DNA from: Chitinophagaceae bacterium
Lineage (GTDB): Bacteria > Bacteroidota > Bacteroidia > Chitinophagales > Chitinophagaceae
Direction of reading: 5' to 3'
Assembly (NCBI GenBank): GCA_947378615.1
Contig: CANCKV010000095.1
Coordinates: 1 to 9,028 of the forward strand
DNA length: 9,028 nt
Within the stretch, counting starts at the first letter, position 1. Every line of letters starts with the position of its first letter. Positions 7,425-9,028 of the stretch are shown piece after piece. The notes under the pieces are model-generated. The model saw nothing but the letters and a program-made list of their open reading frames with translations. It did no database searches and was not told the origin of the DNA. The translations under genes and the position numbers were made by a program.

Positions 7425-9028
7425 ATGATAAAATACTTTTTAGCACTTTGCTTTTGCCTCCTTTATTTCCTCAGTTTTTCTCAACTAAGAATGGTTGATT
7501 TTAATGAGGCTATTCCATCCAATTTTTCTACTAATGGTAATTCTAACCTCTCACTAAGTAATGAACATACTAAGAACGGTGCAAACGCTCTTGCTTGGAA
7601 AGTGGAAGCAGGCACTTCTCTTATAGTTGATAATCTTGCCATCCCATCGAGTGAGATTGCATCTACACAAGCAGGTTCTGCGCAGTTTTTTATTTATAGT
7701 AAGAATATCACCACAGATACGTTGGTTTTTCAGTTTTTTGATAAGGCAGGCAACCTAAAGAGAGAAGGACACTTATTACTCAATTTTAAGGGATGGAGAG
7801 ATTATCACCGCAGTTATCGGTTTGATTATAATTTTGGTAATGAATTACCTGCCTTTGATTTGAATAAAATAAAGATGAGCTATCACCCTACCAATCCCTC
7901 TGCTAGAACAACTTTATATTTAGATGAGTTTAAGATAATTGGAGACACCAAAAAGAGATATCCTGGCCCACATTTAAAATTGGATGCCGTTCACTTCTAT
8001 TCTTACCATTCTTCTGATGGAGGCCCCCTTAAGATAAGTTCCTATTCTCAGGATCCAGTTACTCCTGCAACCCCTTCTGAGTTGGAAGGGCTTAAAAAAG
8101 TAAAGAAAAACTACGAGCGCAGTGTTCGAACAGTGAGTGAGGCAAACCTAACGAAGGCAATCGATTATGTAGCTAGTTGCAACATTCATCGTAATTCAGA
8201 TAATTCTATTACAGGAAAGGGAATTCAACTATTAGACAATACGGATACCCTCATCAAGCTTTCGAGCTATTGTGGTTATTTAGCTGAAGCGGCTATTCAT
8301 AACAGAAATACGAAGGCGAAGGAGCAACTATTACTTTTTGTTGAATATTTATTGGATCAAGGGCTTGCAGAAGGAGGAAGGAATATTTCCGTCATCAGTA
8401 ACTATGGGTTTGTCCGAACTTTTCCTATTGGTTTTTTAGAAGCATTGCCACTCCTTACTGATAGCCTACATTCCGAAGTGATGCAAATGCTTAAATGGTC
8501 TAATTATTACAATATTATCTACAATTCTGGCTCTACTGCAGGTGTCTTGACTGATTTTATATACCTAGTACCTAAGTTTATTTTTGAATTGGCTTTTCTA
8601 GAATCGGATAAGAATATTCAAGTAAGGGACTTAAAATGTATTTCCCGATTCCTTAGCAATTGGACTACTCCAACATTAGGTTCTACAGATGGTATCAAAC
8701 CGGATGGGATGGGCTTTCATCATTGGACATCCTATCCAGGATATATGTACGCCTTCAATGTATTTGCCGATGAGGCATTTACCCTAAAAGGAACACCTTT
8801 CAGGATTACACAAACAGCCTATACCAATATGTCAAATGCATTTCGTGCACAATTATTGAGTTCATCGAGGGGAACAATCATTGCTAATTCCTACTCCGGA
8901 AGGCATCCATTCTCAAAATTAGCTATCAGCGAAGAATCAATTAGAAAATTCATTGAAGTGGGTGGCGATATCATTCATAAACCTTTTGAACCCGAACTTG
9001 CTTCACTTTATAATTATGTTTATGGCAA
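7425..9028 (+). CDS. Secreted polysaccharide lyase family 8, chondroitinase-ABC-like (partial, 3' end cut)
   Basis: The frame is open from ATG 7425 to the window end: 534 residues seen of about 1000 usual for the family. Residues 1-19 are a signal peptide (MIKYFLALCFCLLYFLSFS, likely cleaved before Gln20), so the enzyme is exported. Residues ~22-172 form a beta-sandwich N-domain, with HTKNGANALAWKV and the closing LDEFKI typical of the Lyase_N domain. From ~219 the helical catalytic domain begins (LEGLKKVKKNYERS). The signature DGIKPDGMGFHHWTSYPGY (422-440) aligns with the Proteus vulgaris chondroitinase ABC I motif, putting His433 and Tyr440 at the catalytic His501 and Tyr508. SGRHP with Arg493 fits catalytic Arg560. 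The fourth catalytic residue, a Glu, lies beyond the window. The family cleaves chondroitin or dermatan sulfate, and sometimes hyaluronan, by beta-elimination. The exact substrate cannot be read here. The gene is divergent from the sensor kinase, and no SusC/SusD genes are visible in the window. Confidence 0.88.
   Translation, partial: MIKYFLALCFCLLYFLSFSQLRMVDFNEAIPSNFSTNGNSNLSLSNEHTKNGANALAWKVEAGTSLIVDNLAIPSSEIASTQAGSAQFFIYSKNITTDTLVFQFFDKAGNLKREGHLLLNFKGWRDYHRSYRFDYNFGNELPAFDLNKIKMSYHPTNPSARTTLYLDEFKIIGDTKKRYPGPHLKLDAVHFYSYHSSDGGPLKISSYSQDPVTPATPSELEGLKKVKKNYERSVRTVSEANLTKAIDYVASCNIHRNSDNSITGKGIQLLDNTDTLIKLSSYCGYLAEAAIHNRNTKAKEQLLLFVEYLLDQGLAEGGRNISVISNYGFVRTFPIGFLEALPLLTDSLHSEVMQMLKWSNYYNIIYNSGSTAGVLTDFIYLVPKFIFELAFLESDKNIQVRDLKCISRFLSNWTTPTLGSTDGIKPDGMGFHHWTSYPGYMYAFNVFADEAFTLKGTPFRITQTAYTNMSNAFRAQLLSSSRGTIIANSYSGRHPFSKLAISEESIRKFIEVGGDIIHKPFEPELASLYNYVYG

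Overview
This is an AT-rich window from a bacterium that is most likely a member of the Bacteroidota. The evidence is A-rich translation starts without Shine-Dalgarno sequences, matches to the Bacteroidota -7 promoter box TAnnTTTG, a CheB-CheR-PAS sensor kinase of a layout common in that phylum, and the start of a secreted family 8 polysaccharide lyase. No rRNA, tRNA or CRISPR array was seen.

Left part (1-1700). This is an accessory, partly decayed segment. A 25-bp exact direct repeat (4-28 and 1275-1299) brackets about 1.27 kb. Inside it lie a broken short reading frame (66-478), a 168-bp palindromic MITE-like insertion within that frame (141-308, flanked by a 6-bp direct repeat), and an intact gene of unknown function (484-1176) that starts 5 nt after the broken frame ends. 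Removing the insertion and adding one A in an A-run joins the two halves into one plausible protein. Its tail resembles the tips of polymorphic toxins, with the next gene in the place where an immunity gene would sit. My reading is a relic toxin-tip/immunity cassette between recombinogenic repeats. The pieces are visible in the sequence; the function is inferred. About 400 bp after the second repeat (1300-1700) hold no convincing gene.

Middle (1701-2740). A 283-residue conserved-looking protein of unknown function is preceded by a candidate promoter and followed by a strong hairpin (2565-2614). That hairpin may end transcription from both sides.

Right part (2738-9028). A very large sensor protein of about 1478 residues is on the minus strand. 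It joins a CheB methylesterase, a CheR methyltransferase, a heptad-repeat coiled coil, four PAS-like domains and a histidine kinase, and has no receiver domain. Divergent from it, across a 250-bp AT-rich gap, is the N-terminal 534 residues of an exported chondroitinase-ABC-like lyase (PL8), cut by the window end. The pairing suggests, but does not show, that sensing and glycan degradation could be linked.
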